A stretch of 64,000 bases of DNA from Hemileia vastatrix (Eukaryota > Basidiomycota > Pucciniomycetes > Pucciniales > Zaghouaniaceae). Under the pieces are notes generated by a model, which was not told the DNA's origin, ran no database searches, and worked only from the letters and a program-made list of their open reading frames with translations. The stretch spans positions 8,324,183 through 8,388,182 of the forward strand of contig JASXTE010000002.1 of NCBI GenBank assembly GCA_030280995.1, read 5' to 3'. The translations under genes and the position numbers were made by a program. The stretch's first letter is position 1, and every line of letters begins with the position of its first letter. This document shows, piece by piece, positions 43,830-54,442 of this stretch.

Positions 43830-44492
43830 TGGTCTTCCAACATTGGCAGAGCCCTTTGTTGGTCTTTTTGGCGTTGTTTTGATATGTCTTAAATGGCATT
43901 ATTTAATAATTGGGTGTTTTTCTGGAATTATTCGATGAATATTGGGACTGCGGGGATGTGTGTATTACCATTGGATAGCCCCAGATTTTCTCTATATTTT
44001 TTATGATTTATGAAATTTTTCATACTCTAAGTATTTGAGGGATTATTTCTCATTTTTCATTTCAAAAAAAGCTGTTTAATTTTGTTTTTTGCGTTTTATG
44101 GGATAACCTTAAGTCTTAGGGTTAAGTGCTTAGTAAGATTAGAATGGGCTAATTTTTCTCTATGTTTCATGCCACAATGTTTTTGTAGCTTAATTATGCA
44201 TTTTAATAGTTTTAGTAGTTGTAGTTTATTTTTCTAAGTATTTTGGGTGTTTTTGGAGGTTTTTAGTGGTTTTTTGGCTTCAGGGCAGCCCTGCTGCCTC
44301 ATGTGGGCCTCCCGACGTCAGGCAGACCCCCTGCCACAGTGCTAGAAGGCTGGAAAGCATTTCTAGAGGCGTTTTATGCAATTTGGCACTCAGAAACGCC
44401 AAATTTGTTGGTGTGCATGGGCTCTTAGTTAGTGGTCTGTGTGTATATAGTGAATAAGACAGTTTGAGGCAACTTTAGTTATCATACAACCA
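43830..44492 (+). repeat. 3' LTR of element 4 (family B)
   Basis: This is the mate of 31748-32402. It is preceded by the polypurine tract GGGAGGAGG. It abuts the LTR of element 3 with only a few bases between. A 63-codon frame at 44266 reads the LTR and is not a gene. Confidence 0.9.
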
Positions 44493-44494
44493 TC

Positions 44495-45601
44495 CGGTAT
44501 GGAATTTCAAATCTTAGTAAGGCTCTAAAAGTCTATTTGGAATGTTTATTGAGAATAGTACGGTTATTGGAGAAGCCAGATTAATTAAAAATATTTTATT
44601 ATTAAATGAAAATGAAGTTGACAAAGTCAAGAAATAAATATTTGGTCAGATTTATTAATTTCACAGGTTATATGATCTTTTAAAGCCCCAAAATTAAATT
44701 TAATAAAATTCAAGAAGCTCAAGAACCTTGAGGATTTTTTTCTGAATTTTTACTATTTCTCTCATATTTTTAATTGATTTTAAAAGATTTATTAAATTAT
44801 TTACGTTTTTCAATAATTGCTTAACTTTGATGAGTTTTCACAGGGTAAATAGAGCTGCGCAGACTAGGAAAAAAAGTTGGTGATGTTAAGGAGAAGTAGC
44901 TCTATCATGTTTAATTTTTCTATATTTCTTATTATAGATTTAAGGTTCTATATTGAGTCCAGAGGTCTGGACAAGCTCAATAAAAGCTCTTGACAAACTC
45001 CATACAAGCTCTGAACAAGCTCCGGATGAGCTCTGGCTGTGCTCCAGAGGGAAAAAGGGCATGTGACTGATTATTATGCATATAAGGCTGTAGACTCGAA
45101 ATTATTCAAGAGGGGGGCGCAACAATAGAACAGATTATAACAACCATTATATATATTTTTCTTTTGTGAACAGAATAATTAACTATTTATAATACCCTTA
45201 TAAAATAACAACTTACATAACACTTTAAATATTTTACTCAACAACTCTCAAACATTAACATATGGGGTAACATTAGAAAGGTCTTAACTCCAGGGACTCA
45301 TTTATATTATCTGTTCTCAAAAATTATTAAAATCTAAAAAAATTAAAACGTCATTATTTTAAAATATTGTATCTGGTGTAAATTTATTGTTTCATTTCAG
45401 TTGTTGTGCACTGAAGAACCGCTCAATCATCCTAATAAGCATTAATTAGACAGGATTTCATTATTCATTATCATCAAGTAGATTTTTAAGGTTATTGATC
45501 TAAAAAACTCACAAATTCATTTAGAGGGACATGTTTTTTTCTGATTATCCAACTCCTTCGGATTCTACTTACAGCAAGGCAACTGTAAGAGTCTACCTAC
45601 A
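44495..45601 (+). repeat. 5' LTR of element 3 (family A, diverged)
   Basis: It shares with the other family-A LTRs the AAGAACCTTGAGG segment, the GAGCTGCGCAGACTA segment, a GGGGGGCGC run, and the CTTACAGCAAGGCAACTGTAAG end hairpin (45570-45590). It then ends CTACCTACA before TGGCTCCCAACG (45607). In place of GGAGTCCGTA repeats it has a series of (C/G)AAGCTC(C/T) units at 44960-45040. Its exact left end is uncertain by about 10 bases. Confidence 0.78.
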
Positions 45602-45775
45602 TTTTTTGGCTCCCAACGTGGGGTTTGATTTCTCTAGCTTTTAAAAGAACTTACTTGATACTTGTACTTTTATCCTGCAAGAGGCTTGCTTTCTGAAACT
45701 CTTATTGATTTATTTATCTTAGCCTGCAAGAGGCTCACCTATTGGAACGCTTTATCTTTAATCTAATCTATTAGG

Positions 45776-48337
45776 ATGTCTTCTGCTGCTGGATATGGTG
45801 TGTCTCTTCCTATGACACCATCAGTTAGGATTATTTCTTGGGATGGGCCCAATTTTTATGGGGAAGAAGTTAAATTTTTTTTAAGCAGATATGAGGCTGC
45901 TGATTTGGTGGATGGAGATACTAACCTGGATATGGTAAAGTAGATCAGGTTTTTTATTGTTGACAGAGAGGCCGAAAAGGAGGACATTTCTATGGAAGGT
46001 TATAAATGGTTTGATTGGATAAGTTTTTCAAAAGAGATGGTTGATAGATGGGGTGTCAGGTATACTATGGTGGATCTCAATAATATTGTCAGTGATTGGC
46101 AAGCTAAAGGTGGTTTTTCTAATATGGTGGACTTCAAAAAGTTATGTGGACAGTTTGGTGAAGTGGTGGAATATCTTATTTTGGTGGAGGAATTGGGCCA
46201 TGAAAATCAGGCCAAGGATCTATTCTGGTCTTCTTTCAGTAGGGATATTAGGATGGATGTTTTGAAAGAACTGTCTAAGAAAAATTTGATGAAGGATCTG
46301 CCTGATTGTGAACAAAAACTGATGGCTTTGGAGATCATCAAGGAGAATATTTAAGGCTACTTAAAACTCATGGCACTGGACAAATATCAAGAATCTTGTA
46401 CTCAATATGTTAGCAAGGTTAGTGAAGTATTGGCTAAAAATAACAATATTATGATTCAAACTCAAGAAGCCATGAAGGCTCAGATGGGACAGCCTGTTTC
46501 TAAAGTTGGGGAAAATGTAGACAACAAGATGGTTGATCACTTTGCTGATTTAACTAAACAATTAAAGATATTTGTTCAAGAGACTCAAAAAGCTAATAGA
46601 GCACCTGTAGCTTCTACTTCAACTTCTTCTTCTTACCAATATAGAGGTTATGAGAGGAGGAATTATGGATTTAATGGCAATGGTATCCGGTTCTCTGGCA
46701 ATGGTAATGGTGGTAGAAATGGCAATGGTAATAGTTGGAATGGTTTTAGAGGTGAATATGGCAAGTCCAGGGTGTGCTCTTATTGTAATAGGAGGGGACA
46801 CAAGGCTGGACAATGTTGTTTTTTTGATAGGGACTTAGATGCTGGTAAAGTAAAATTTGATGGAAAGGTTTATAAATTCCCTGATGGATCTTTCATCAAG
46901 CCCAGTGAAGGTCAATCTCCTTTGTATTTGGTTAGGAGAAATATGTATTTGTGGAAAAGGACCAGGTTTGAAGAGTTACCTGGTGATGATGAAGAAAAGG
47001 TTAAAGGTAGTAAGTTTGATGATGGTAAAGATGTGGAAAAGGTAGATAAAGGAAAAGGTAAAGAGGTCAATAAGGCCACATTCTCAACTTCATTTGGTGG
47101 TTTTGATTCATCCTCTGTAGTTAGGGCAGAGGAAAGTTGTATGGTCGGTGAATACAATGTCGATGCTGCTAGAAGATCAGCTTCTACTAAAGCTAAAAGT
47201 AGCATACAGAGCCAATTAAGGGCTAAACCGGGAAAGGCAGAAATTAAAAAGTTGGAAAAGAAACCTTACTCTAAGGACAAAATTTATAATATGCAGAAGG
47301 GGATGTCTGACATGGGGCCTCCTAGTTTTGGAAAGTTGGATTTAAATGGTGAGCCTATGCCTGTGAATGAAGATTTTAATTCTGAGGAGGATGTACCTTT
47401 GGAATCTCTCCCCAGACCAAGCTTTAGTGGTCCTACTCCTATGGAAGGGGTAAAGAGGACCAGTGATGGATCTGGATTAGTTAAAGAAGCCGGTGAAGGA
47501 TCTAGGGTTATTAGTAGTGAAGATGGCAATGTAGGTCCCCAAGAGGTGCCCAGGGCCAAGGTTATGAAATCTAGGGCTCAATATGAGAGGCCCATTTTTT
47601 CTGGACAAGAGAATGAAATGGAAACAGTTTTAGGAAGATTGAATCAACATCAAATTCCTTTATCCTTAGGCAAATTATTTATGATTAGTCCAGCCCTTGC
47701 AGAAAAGCAGAAGAAGTATCTTACAAGGAGAAGAGTGTCCACAGGAGAGGTGGAATATATATGTGAAAATGCTGAGATGTTTGGTGAGGAGGTGGAAACT
47801 CATTTTTCTGCACCTTTAGGTTATTCGATGGTTATTCTCAATGTGAGAGAGGTTAAGGCCCTGTTAGATTCTGGGTCTCAAATTAATCTTACTTCTTTAG
47901 AGCAAGCGCCGATTATAGGCTTGCCAATTAAAACTAGTACTGGGGAAAACCTCAGAGGTATTGGAGGGCATGCTACTGAGCTGATGGGTACAGCAGAGAA
48001 TTTTAAGTTAGGTATTGGTGGATCTATTGGTAAGGTTCACTTTTATGTGGCCAGAGGGGCAGTTAAAACTGTTGTTTGTATTCCTTTTCTGATGGATTTT
48101 GAGGCCAGGATTGGTTATCAAGCTGGCATGGGTATAAGTTTGGAGATTACAGGGGACAATATGAGAAGGCTACATATGCGGTTGGCACCTCCTGGAGATG
48201 AAGGTTGGGAGACACGGCCAGGGATCACTACTCTGTGTCAATGTTTTTCTTGCATCAATATGTGGTGTATTAAACAGAAGGCTTCTGGTGAATTATGTTT
48301 AAAGGGGAATTTTGGAGACCCTCATTTTTTGGGGTAG
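45776..48337 (+). pseudogene. Gag-protease of element 3
   Basis: From ATG 45776 one frame runs to 48337 with only two stops. One is a TAG at 45941 and the other a TAA at 46352, both at positions that are Gln in element 2. Gag homology (SWDGPNFYGEEVKFFLSRYEAA), a zinc knuckle CSYCNRRGHKAGQC and the protease ALLDSGSQINLTSLEQ are all recognisable. The frame ends HFLG-stop directly after a slippery heptamer. The 655-codon downstream portion (46370-48337) is uninterrupted. Confidence 0.88.
48325..48331 (+). promoter_or_regulatory. Putative -1 frameshift site T TTT TTG, element 3
   Basis: CA(T TTT TTG) GGG TAG: the heptamer is in correct phase with the Gag-Pro frame and one codon before its stop. 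The -1 frame opens into GVAGAYHSNVAISP and the Pol linker. The site is identical in element 2 (60923-60929) and element 1 (18473-18479). Confidence 0.75.
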
Positions 48338-51300
48338 CAGGGGCTTATCACTCTAATGTTGCAATCTCTCCCTAGGATGAGATCCTGGATTGGAACAGGT
48401 CATCTCACTTAGAGATAATTCAAGTGGATTCTCAATTATTTTCTGTTAATAATACGTTAAATTGTTATAATGTTTTCAAATTTTTGGTTTGTCTCACTTC
48501 TCTGTCAAGATTTTTTATCACATTCAAGAATGGATCAAGAGGGAAGATTGGAAATATTATGTTGAATAAAAATTGGAACAGTTTATTTTCTGACCTCCAG
48601 AAAGAGGTTAAACCGCAATTATTTCATCAAAATTCTATAAAAAATCTTAGTATAATTAAAACACTAAGAAAAAATTTTTTGTTATAATTTGATTCCGGTC
48701 CTCTAGCAAGAGATTAAACTGCCAACTTTTTTTACTGGTCATTTTATGGTGGATAAGGGAATTAAAGGTTTTGGAAAAATTATTGATAAATTAGACAAAA
48801 GAAAAGAGAGAAAGGTTAAATTTAATAAAAATATAAAATATTATTGTACTTATTTTGATTCTGATTCTGAAACTAAAGACAACTTCTTTGATGAAATTTT
48901 TAATGGCAAAAAAAAATTAATATTTTATCTCAAGTTTATGTGGATGTGGAGGCAGCAAGATATAAGAAGGTAGCAAATAAAATTTGGCCGATTAATGAAC
49001 CACTACCCGCTGAATTATATCCACCTTTGAGAAGACCAAGGCTATCAAGAGATCCTTATGAATGTCCCTTGGTGAAGAATCTGCCCAAATTTTCTGAAAC
49101 GTCAAAAATCACTTTTGATAGATTAGGTGTTGTAAATTTTGGAGCTGATGGTTGGTTGTCTGGAGAAGAGAAGAAGTTGTTGTTGGATGTGATGGTCAAG
49201 CCAGAGAAGGCCATTTCTTTTGTAGAAGAGGAGAGGTGCATGTTGAAGCATTCCTATGGGGAGCCTTACAAGGTTCCTGTAGTATGTCATGAACCATGGC
49301 AATAAAAACCAATCCCAATTCCGGCTACATAAAAAGAAGCATATATCAAAGTTTTCAGAGAATGGATTTTCACTGGACTGTATGAGTAATCATCATCAAG
49401 TTATTCTAGTCCAGTATTTTGTATCAAGAAACCAAATGGAAAACTTAGAGTAGTTCATGATCTCAGGGAATTAAATAGGGTTACAATAAAGAATGCTGGT
49501 ATACCACCTAGTGCTGAGGATTTTGTGGAAGTGTTTGCTGGGAGAGTGTGTTATGGTTTAGGAGATATTATGGGGGGATATGATGAGAGAGAGTTGCATC
49601 CAGACTCTAGGCGTCTCACTACTTTTGATACACCTCTAGGACAATTACAATTGACAATATTACCTCAAGGAGCAACAAATTCAGTTGCTGTCTATCAAGC
49701 TCAGATGGCTTGGATTCTTCAAGATGAAATTCCTCAATATGCTGGAATGTTTATTGACAATGGAAGAATCAAAGCACCCTCAGCAGATTACAATAATGAA
49801 GTGTTGGAAGAGATCCCAGGGATACAAAAATTCATCTGGGAGTATGCAATCACTTTAGAGAGGATCTTGTTTAGAATTGAAGAAGCTGGTTTAACTGTTT
49901 TGGGTTTGCAATTTTCATGTTGTGTGCTACCTTTAGAGATTTTAGGTCATGTGGTATGTAGAGAGGGTAGGATTATGTCCAAGAAGAAAGTGAATAAAAT
50001 TCAGTCCTGGCCAAGACCCAAGAATACAACCAATGTTAGGGTGTTTTTAGGCGTATGTGTTTATGTTCCAATGTTTATAAAGGACTTTTCTTCATTGGCA
50101 GCTCCATTGAGAAGGTTGAAAAGAAAGGATGCAGACTGAGAGTGGGATGAAGAATGTGAGCAGGCGTTTGTGAAGCTGAAGATGGTTGTGGGAAAAGATA
50201 TTTTCCTGCACAAGTTATATTATGGAAAAGATGCTGGTAGGATTTATTTAGCAGTTGACTCAAGTCAGGTTTCTTCTGGGGCAGTTTTGTCTCAGATGGA
50301 TAAAGCCAGTTACATTAGGCCAGTTAGGTATGAATCTGTGGTATTCACTGAAGTCAAATCAAGATAATCTCAGCTGAAATTGGAATCGTGTGGAGTGGCA
50401 AAAATCTTAAAGAAACTTCAAAATGTTTTGTGGGGCCAACACTTCAAATTTCAAGTGGATGCAAAATCTTTAATTCAAATGATTAATTCCCCAAGTTTAC
50501 CAAATTCACCTATGGCTAGATGGGTAGCATTTATTCAACATTTTTCTTTTGACTTAGTCCATAAGCCTGGCAAAACTTTTTCTTTGCCAGATGGTTTGTC
50601 AAGAAGACCACCCACTGAAGATGATTCAGACTCAGAAGAGTTTGATGAAGATATACCTATAATTAAAGCTATCACTAAAGGAGCTGAAGACTTTCCATAC
50701 CTCCCCCATGAGGTTAAGCTGGCTGGTTTTGTAAGGTGGGATGAATATGTTGGATATGAGGATAATCAAAGTGTGGAAAGTGTATATGTGGATGAGAATG
50801 ATGTGGTAGTATGAGATAGTAGTAGATTGTTTAATGGTGTACATGTTGGAAGTTTAGAAAATTTAGTCAAAGAGAGTTTGGGTGTAGATATAGATTTGGT
50901 AAAGTGGAGGTCGGATGATGGTGATGAAGAAGGAGATACTAAAAAGGGTGGTAAAGAGGTTGAAAAAAATTCAGTTCAAAAGAGATTTGAAGTTTCAAAA
51001 TTTAAAGATGAAAAATTTTATTCGTTTATCAATCAAACTCAATCAAAGAAGTTTATGGCTCATGCAAGTGCAGGTGATATAGGTGATAGGGAAGTTTCCT
51101 TGGATGTTATTTTATTGGATTTTAACGATGAGCTCTGGGGACAGAGTGGGTTTTATTATGTTTTGGTAAAATATTTTTTGACTCTGGAAAGGCCAGAAGA
51201 ATGTGATGATAATGACTGGATGGCTATCAAAAGAAAGACCCCAGATTTTTATATATCTGGACAAATATTGATGAAAAGGAGGTATCAAAATTCTCAAGTA

Positions 51301-51380
51301 GTAGTTTCTCAAAAGAAAGGGAGAGTTGGTTATGAAAGCACTGCATGAAGATCTCAGTCATTGGGGAATGGGCAAGAGGG
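48338..51380 (+). pseudogene. Pol of element 3 (linker, RT, RNase H, integrase start)
   Basis: Linker 48424-48970 with two hairpin-motif copies (48592-48616 perfect stem, 48698-48722). RT 48940-49980: SPVFCIKKPNGKLRVVHDLRELN, LPQGATNSVAVYQ, and the catalytic site is FIDNG, so one Asp is lost (DD to DN). RNase H region 50170-50600, KPGKTFSLPDGLSRRPP, a motif copy at 50700-50724 encoding LPHEVKLAG, then the GDREVSLDVILLDFNDELWGQ domain (51060-51300). It ends at HEDLSHWGMGK. At least eight stops. Confidence 0.85.
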
Positions 51381-52481
51381 TATGGTAAGGTAAACTCTTA
51401 CAGTCGCCTTGCTGTAAGCAGAATCTGGAGGAGATATGTGGATTTAGCTGAAAACCCTGTCCTTCCAATAAAAATAAAAAAATGGGAATTCTATATCACT
51501 AAGCTAACCAGTCTACTTGGATCTGATTGATAAAATAATGAAACTCTGATATGTTTAACGCTTATTGAGATTTAAGTAAAAGTGGCTGTTGAGAAAGAAA
51601 TACTGATAACAACAATTAAGGTGTACCAGTGAAAGATCTGAAAAGATTGACTTTTATGTTTTTATAAAAATTTAAATTTTTATGAGACAGCAATAATCAA
51701 GTCCCAGTGGTGAAGACCTTTCTAAAGATACCCTGTATGAAGTGTGATTTAAATTGTTGAGTAGTATTTCTAAAATGTTATATATAAATTATAAAGTTAT
51801 AAGGGTATTACAATTTTATTTAATTTGTTGAGTAATAAAAAATGAGACCATGGTGGTTAAAGATTAAGCTGTATGATGTATCCCCCCCTCTCAATTTCGA
51901 GTTTGAGAAGCGCTTAAGTATTCCTAGTCACGTGCCTAAGTTTTCCCCTCCAGAGCTCTTCCAGAGTCAATCCGGAGCCCGTACGGAGTCCATACGGAGT
52001 CTGTCCGGACTTCCGGACTCAATTAGAACCTTAAAAACTATAATAAAAAATATATAAAAATTACACATAATAAAACTACTTCCCCTTTATATCCCAAACT
52101 AATTTTCGTAGTCTGTGCAGCTTTAATTACCCCGTGAAAACTCATCAAAGTTAAGTAATTTTCTGAAAACGTAAATATTTCTATAAAACTTTAAAATTCA
52201 TTTAAAAATATAAGAAAAATAGTAAAATTCTGAAAAAATTTACCAAGGTTCTTGAGTGACTCGACTTGACACTAATAAACTTTTCAGACCGTAAAAATAA
52301 GTTTTCTCCGTAAAATAAATTGTTTTTGTGTAGGCATTCGCTCATGACCAATTTCTTCATATTTAAAACTCAAATAAATTAAATAAAACCATTTTTTATA
52401 AAAAATCATAACACCAATATTTCATGCCGTAATAACTCCATTTACGTACTTAGGTGCCATACTAAACTTTAGGCTACCACA
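51381..52481 (-). repeat. 3' LTR of element 2 (family A)
   Basis: Full-length match to 10143-11262 and 25937-27046. The CTTACAG hairpin near the left end is perfect and the GGAGTCC repeats (51970-52020) are shorter. On the right it is followed by TCCTCCCTCC, the complement of the polypurine tract. Confidence 0.92.
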
Positions 52482-52604
52482 TCCTCCCTCCAATCGAGAA
52501 TGTCCCCATTCTTAAAACTTTGCATAAGTGGTCGAACACAATATTCATTTTTAACCTTCAACCACCATCTTCTTTAATCAACTATAAAATTCATCTTCAT
52601 CAAT

Positions 52605-53296
52605 ATGTCTTCCAAAGAACTGGTCGCTCCATGTGAACTCTGCGCTCGATACCAGGTACCTTGTTTAATGTCCAACTCTAATCTTCCTGGCAGGACAGCT
52701 TGCGACTTATGCCGTGTGAAAAAAGTCAAATGTAACCGGCCATTAGTTCCTTCTAAAACAAACGTATATTTAGGACCAGCAGCTCTCCCTGATCCCTCAA
52801 CTTCTAAAAAGCAATCGAAAATTCCTGTCTTCTTAAAACGAATAAGATCAAAAACAGCTTCAAAAGTTCAATCTTCATCAGCGGATCCCGGCCTTATTTT
52901 TCCTTCACAAGATCCTAATCCTATAACGCCAGTGCCCCCAACCAACTTTGCTGAGACTATGTTTCCTGGCTCTAAATGTAAGACCCTATTATCTTACTAA
53001 AAAAAACTTTTAATCAAAATTGACTAAACCTATGACTTAATAACATATTTGAACTTCTAGCTGTCGAAATCACCAACACTGATGATGTTGGTAGAGTGAA
53101 GACGGACTATATCAATCATTATCCAAATTTTCATCGCTATCTTTTTCTTGACTTTACTAATGAGTTGAAACAAAAAATGCTGGCCTATTTTCAAGAAACT
53201 CCAGCTAATAACCATGAAGACCTCATGAAAAGAAGAATTTTAATGCAAAGCTTTGATAATGATGTTGAACAATTTCAAAGAAATTATCTTTTCTAA
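52605..53296 (+). CDS. Intact zinc-cluster gene zf1 of element 2
   Basis: Exon 1 52605-52977 and exon 2 53061-53296 join across an 83-nt GTAAGA...TTCTAG intron into an uninterrupted 202-residue protein. Residues 9-45 form the cluster CELCARYQVPC-(12)-CDLCRVKKVKC. CDLCRVKKVKCNRP looks like the N-terminal half of a Gal4-type Zn(II)2Cys6 cluster, but here it comes second. A Ser/Pro-rich linker and a C-terminal helical part (LKQKMLAYFQETPANNHEDLMKRRILMQSFDNDVEQF) follow. The gene is antisense to the retroelement, 120 bp from its 3' LTR. A nucleic-acid-binding role is likely by motif; the target is unknown. Confidence 0.82.
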
Positions 53297-53880
53297 CAGT
53301 ATCACTTGATAAAATTTTGTTTTTGCTTGGTCTTCTTAAACTTTCAACATAAATGATGTTTTCTTTCTTCTCTGGCTTGATATAACATAAAATAAAATAA
53401 TATAATCTTGTGATGATTCCACTACTGAGAGCAAGGTTTGAATCCCTTAAGACTCCCATATATCAGTCTTCCTTCTTGTCACAGCATTGAGAGTGGATCT
53501 TCCTATGAGCCAAATACTCCTGATTCCAACCTCATAGGGCCCCCCACTGAGCCGAATTCTATGATTCCAATCTCGCCATAAGGTCCTCCAAGCTTCACAC
53601 CAAAAAAAATGGCCTAACTATGAGGCACTAAAAAATCATTCCCTAAAATCCAACTACCATCCTAACTTCTGATTCCTTCATCACAATTTTCAAACTTTGC
53701 TATACAGAAAACCCATAAAATACTTTTGCCAGGCTTCCAATAATAATATTAACTTTAGACCATGTTAAAGCGCCACAAATTTCACCTAATTAACCATTAT
53801 GCTTTCCTTAGCATCATCACCACCTAAAATTTTAACCTCCTAAAGCTTATCAGCACCCAATTCCAGAAATAATTGAATAA
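53297..53880. other. Spacer downstream of zf1 in element 2, no gene
   Basis: It matches 11340-11930 of element 1. No supported frame on either strand. Confidence 0.6.
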
Positions 53881-54345
53881 CCAGTTTAGAGTCTTAGTGG
53901 ACAGTGATAAATTAAAAGATTGAATTGAGTTATCCAAACAAGATTGACATTCCAATTTAAAGTCTTGGTAGACCAAGCATATAATCGATTGCCAGTTTAT
54001 GGTCTTGGTGGACCAAAGATTGTTTAGGTGCATAAATAACTTGATAAATTCCTAATTAAGGCCTAGGCTTGACCAAAGATTGAATAAATTTGATAATCCA
54101 GTTTAATGTCATAGCGGACCAAACATTTGATCGACAAGTAACCCAGTATAAGGCCATAGTAGACCAATGAATGTTGAATTATCCTGCAGATATTAATTTT
54201 CCAGTTTAAAGTCATAGTGGACTTAACAATGATTGAACTACCAGTTTAAAGTCATGGTGGACCAAACATTTAATCGATAAGAAATCCAGTTTAAGGTCAT
54301 GGTGGACCCAACAGCTTGATAACAGTCCAGTTTAAGGTCTTGGTG
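53880..54345. repeat. Hairpin-motif array in element 2 between zf1 and zf2
   Basis: About nine copies with AGTC, GGTC and TGTC type stems, for example GGTC-TTGGTG-GACC at about 54001, AGTC-ATAGTG-GACT near 54211, and GGTC-ATGGTG-GACC and GGTC-TTGGTG-GACC at 54290-54345. It corresponds to 11930-12370. It ends just upstream of the zf2 gene, so it could serve as its promoter region. Confidence 0.82.
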
Positions 54346-54442
54346 GACCTAACAACTTCTCTATCCTTGAACCCAGATTTTGCCACAAGCTTTCTTCATC
54401 CTAATTTCAAGTTTTCTTCTTCAAAAAATATCTCCTAACAAG

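Larger units (their letters stand above)
31748..44492 (+). mobile_element. Ty3/gypsy element 4 (LTR family B)
   Basis: LTRs of 655 bp (31748-32402) and 663 bp (43830-44492) enclose a primer-binding site, gag-protease, a -1 slippery site, pol, a hairpin-rich non-coding region and two minus-strand zinc-cluster genes. GGGAGGAGG immediately before the 3' LTR is the polypurine tract. Gag and Pol are clearly related to those of elements 1-3, but the LTR is unrelated to family A. No target duplication is visible (CGCTG against TCCGG). Many stops show that the copy is dead. Confidence 0.9.
44495..51380 (+). mobile_element. Ty3/gypsy element 3 (LTR family A), truncated by element 2
   Basis: A diverged family-A LTR, primer-binding site, gag-protease and pol up to the start of integrase are present on the plus strand. 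The pol frame breaks at 51380 inside HEDLSHWGMGKR, where the 3' LTR of element 2 begins. Its remaining part and 3' LTR should lie beyond the right end of the window, after element 2. Confidence 0.87.

Noticed and set aside
50138..50140. Reassigned UGA as Trp (several TGA codons at Trp positions in pol)
   Set aside because: TAG and TAA replace Gln and Trp in the same decayed elements, while the intact Harbinger and zf1 genes use TGG for Trp or have no internal TGA. Mutation is sufficient.
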